Positions 63,919-64,000 of a stretch of 64,000 bases of DNA are shown here, piece after piece. The DNA is taken from assembly GCF_014199305.1 (NCBI RefSeq), contig NZ_JACIJK010000012.1:1-64000 (forward strand). Reading direction: 5' to 3'. Within the stretch, counting starts at the first letter, position 1. Every line of letters starts with the position of its first letter. The stretch is from Sphingomonas aerophila (GTDB lineage: Bacteria; Pseudomonadota; Alphaproteobacteria; Sphingomonadales; Sphingomonadaceae). The translations under genes and the position numbers were made by a program. The notes beneath the pieces were generated by a model, which worked only from the letters and a program-made list of their open reading frames with translations, was not told the origin of the DNA and did no database searches.

Positions 63919-64000
63919 CGGCCCGTCTCCGGTCGCCTCGAGACGATTGAATCAGACCACCGACACTACTGCAAGCCAGCCCTTTTCAACACAATCGCCT

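Noticed and set aside
1..64000. CRISPR arrays, rRNA operons and replication origins
   Set aside because: No regularly spaced repeats, rRNA-like stretches or DnaA-box clusters were seen.

Overview
The window looks like chromosome from a GC-rich sphingomonad (Sphingomonas-like alphaproteobacterium). This rests on a TonB-dependent receptor with a Pro/Thr/Ala-rich N-terminus, a MucR/Ros regulator, a DUF1134 (EipA-like) envelope protein, a proline-rich OmpA porin, remnants of an alphaproteobacterial gene transfer agent (GTA), and many GTG starts. The genus is an inference; there is no rRNA in the window.

Layout. (1) 1-13,102: accessory DNA ending in a 45-nt copy of the 3' half of a tRNA-Thr(CGT) gene, read here as the right attachment scar of an integrated element. 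It carries a short serine recombinase, a helix-turn-helix protein, a TlpA-like thioredoxin, a NYN/OST-HTH protein, MucR, several secreted proteins and lipoproteins, and a Slam outer-membrane translocator paired with a TbpB-like lipoprotein. (2) 13.1-17.8 kb: a gene graveyard with an AraC/GyrI regulator, a TonB-C protein, a truncated membrane protein, a frameshifted PAP2 phosphatase and the 3' scrap of a second copy of the gene at 11.4-12.7 kb. (3) 17.8-33.3 kb: carbohydrate and stress genes: a GH5-malectin-RTX enzyme (frameshifted), a Crp-like regulator, a GH1-RmlD fusion (frameshifted), an M61 peptidase, an ADH/glutaredoxin/hemerythrin cluster, AraC plus SDR, a second GH1-like protein and an esterase. 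(4) 33.4-46.2 kb: a compact locus in which two paralogous ~1000-residue beta-helix (GH55-like) proteins with a C-terminal SMP-30-like domain flank a gluconate permease, an FCD-GntR regulator, gluconokinase and a LuxR-type regulator, followed by a large TonB-dependent receptor. (5) 46.3-49.4 kb: the two ends of a GTA cluster with the middle deleted. (6) 49.5-54.9 kb: ompA, ygfZ, pyrC, eipA and tRNA-Ser(GCT). (7) 56-63.6 kb: a less GC-rich five-gene defence-type operon (helicase-nuclease, beta-class DNA methyltransferase, dual-OB protein, two different DUF488 proteins) ending in a chimeric ORF that joins an IS1182-type transposase start to a tyrosine-recombinase tail.

The most promising candidate for an incompletely described system is the five-gene operon at 55,995-63,603. 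Next are the duplicated GH55-like/gluconate locus with a shared palindrome upstream of both paralogs, and the Slam/TbpB-like pair. Several single-base frameshifts fall in short G/C runs, so sequencing error should be excluded before those genes are called dead.
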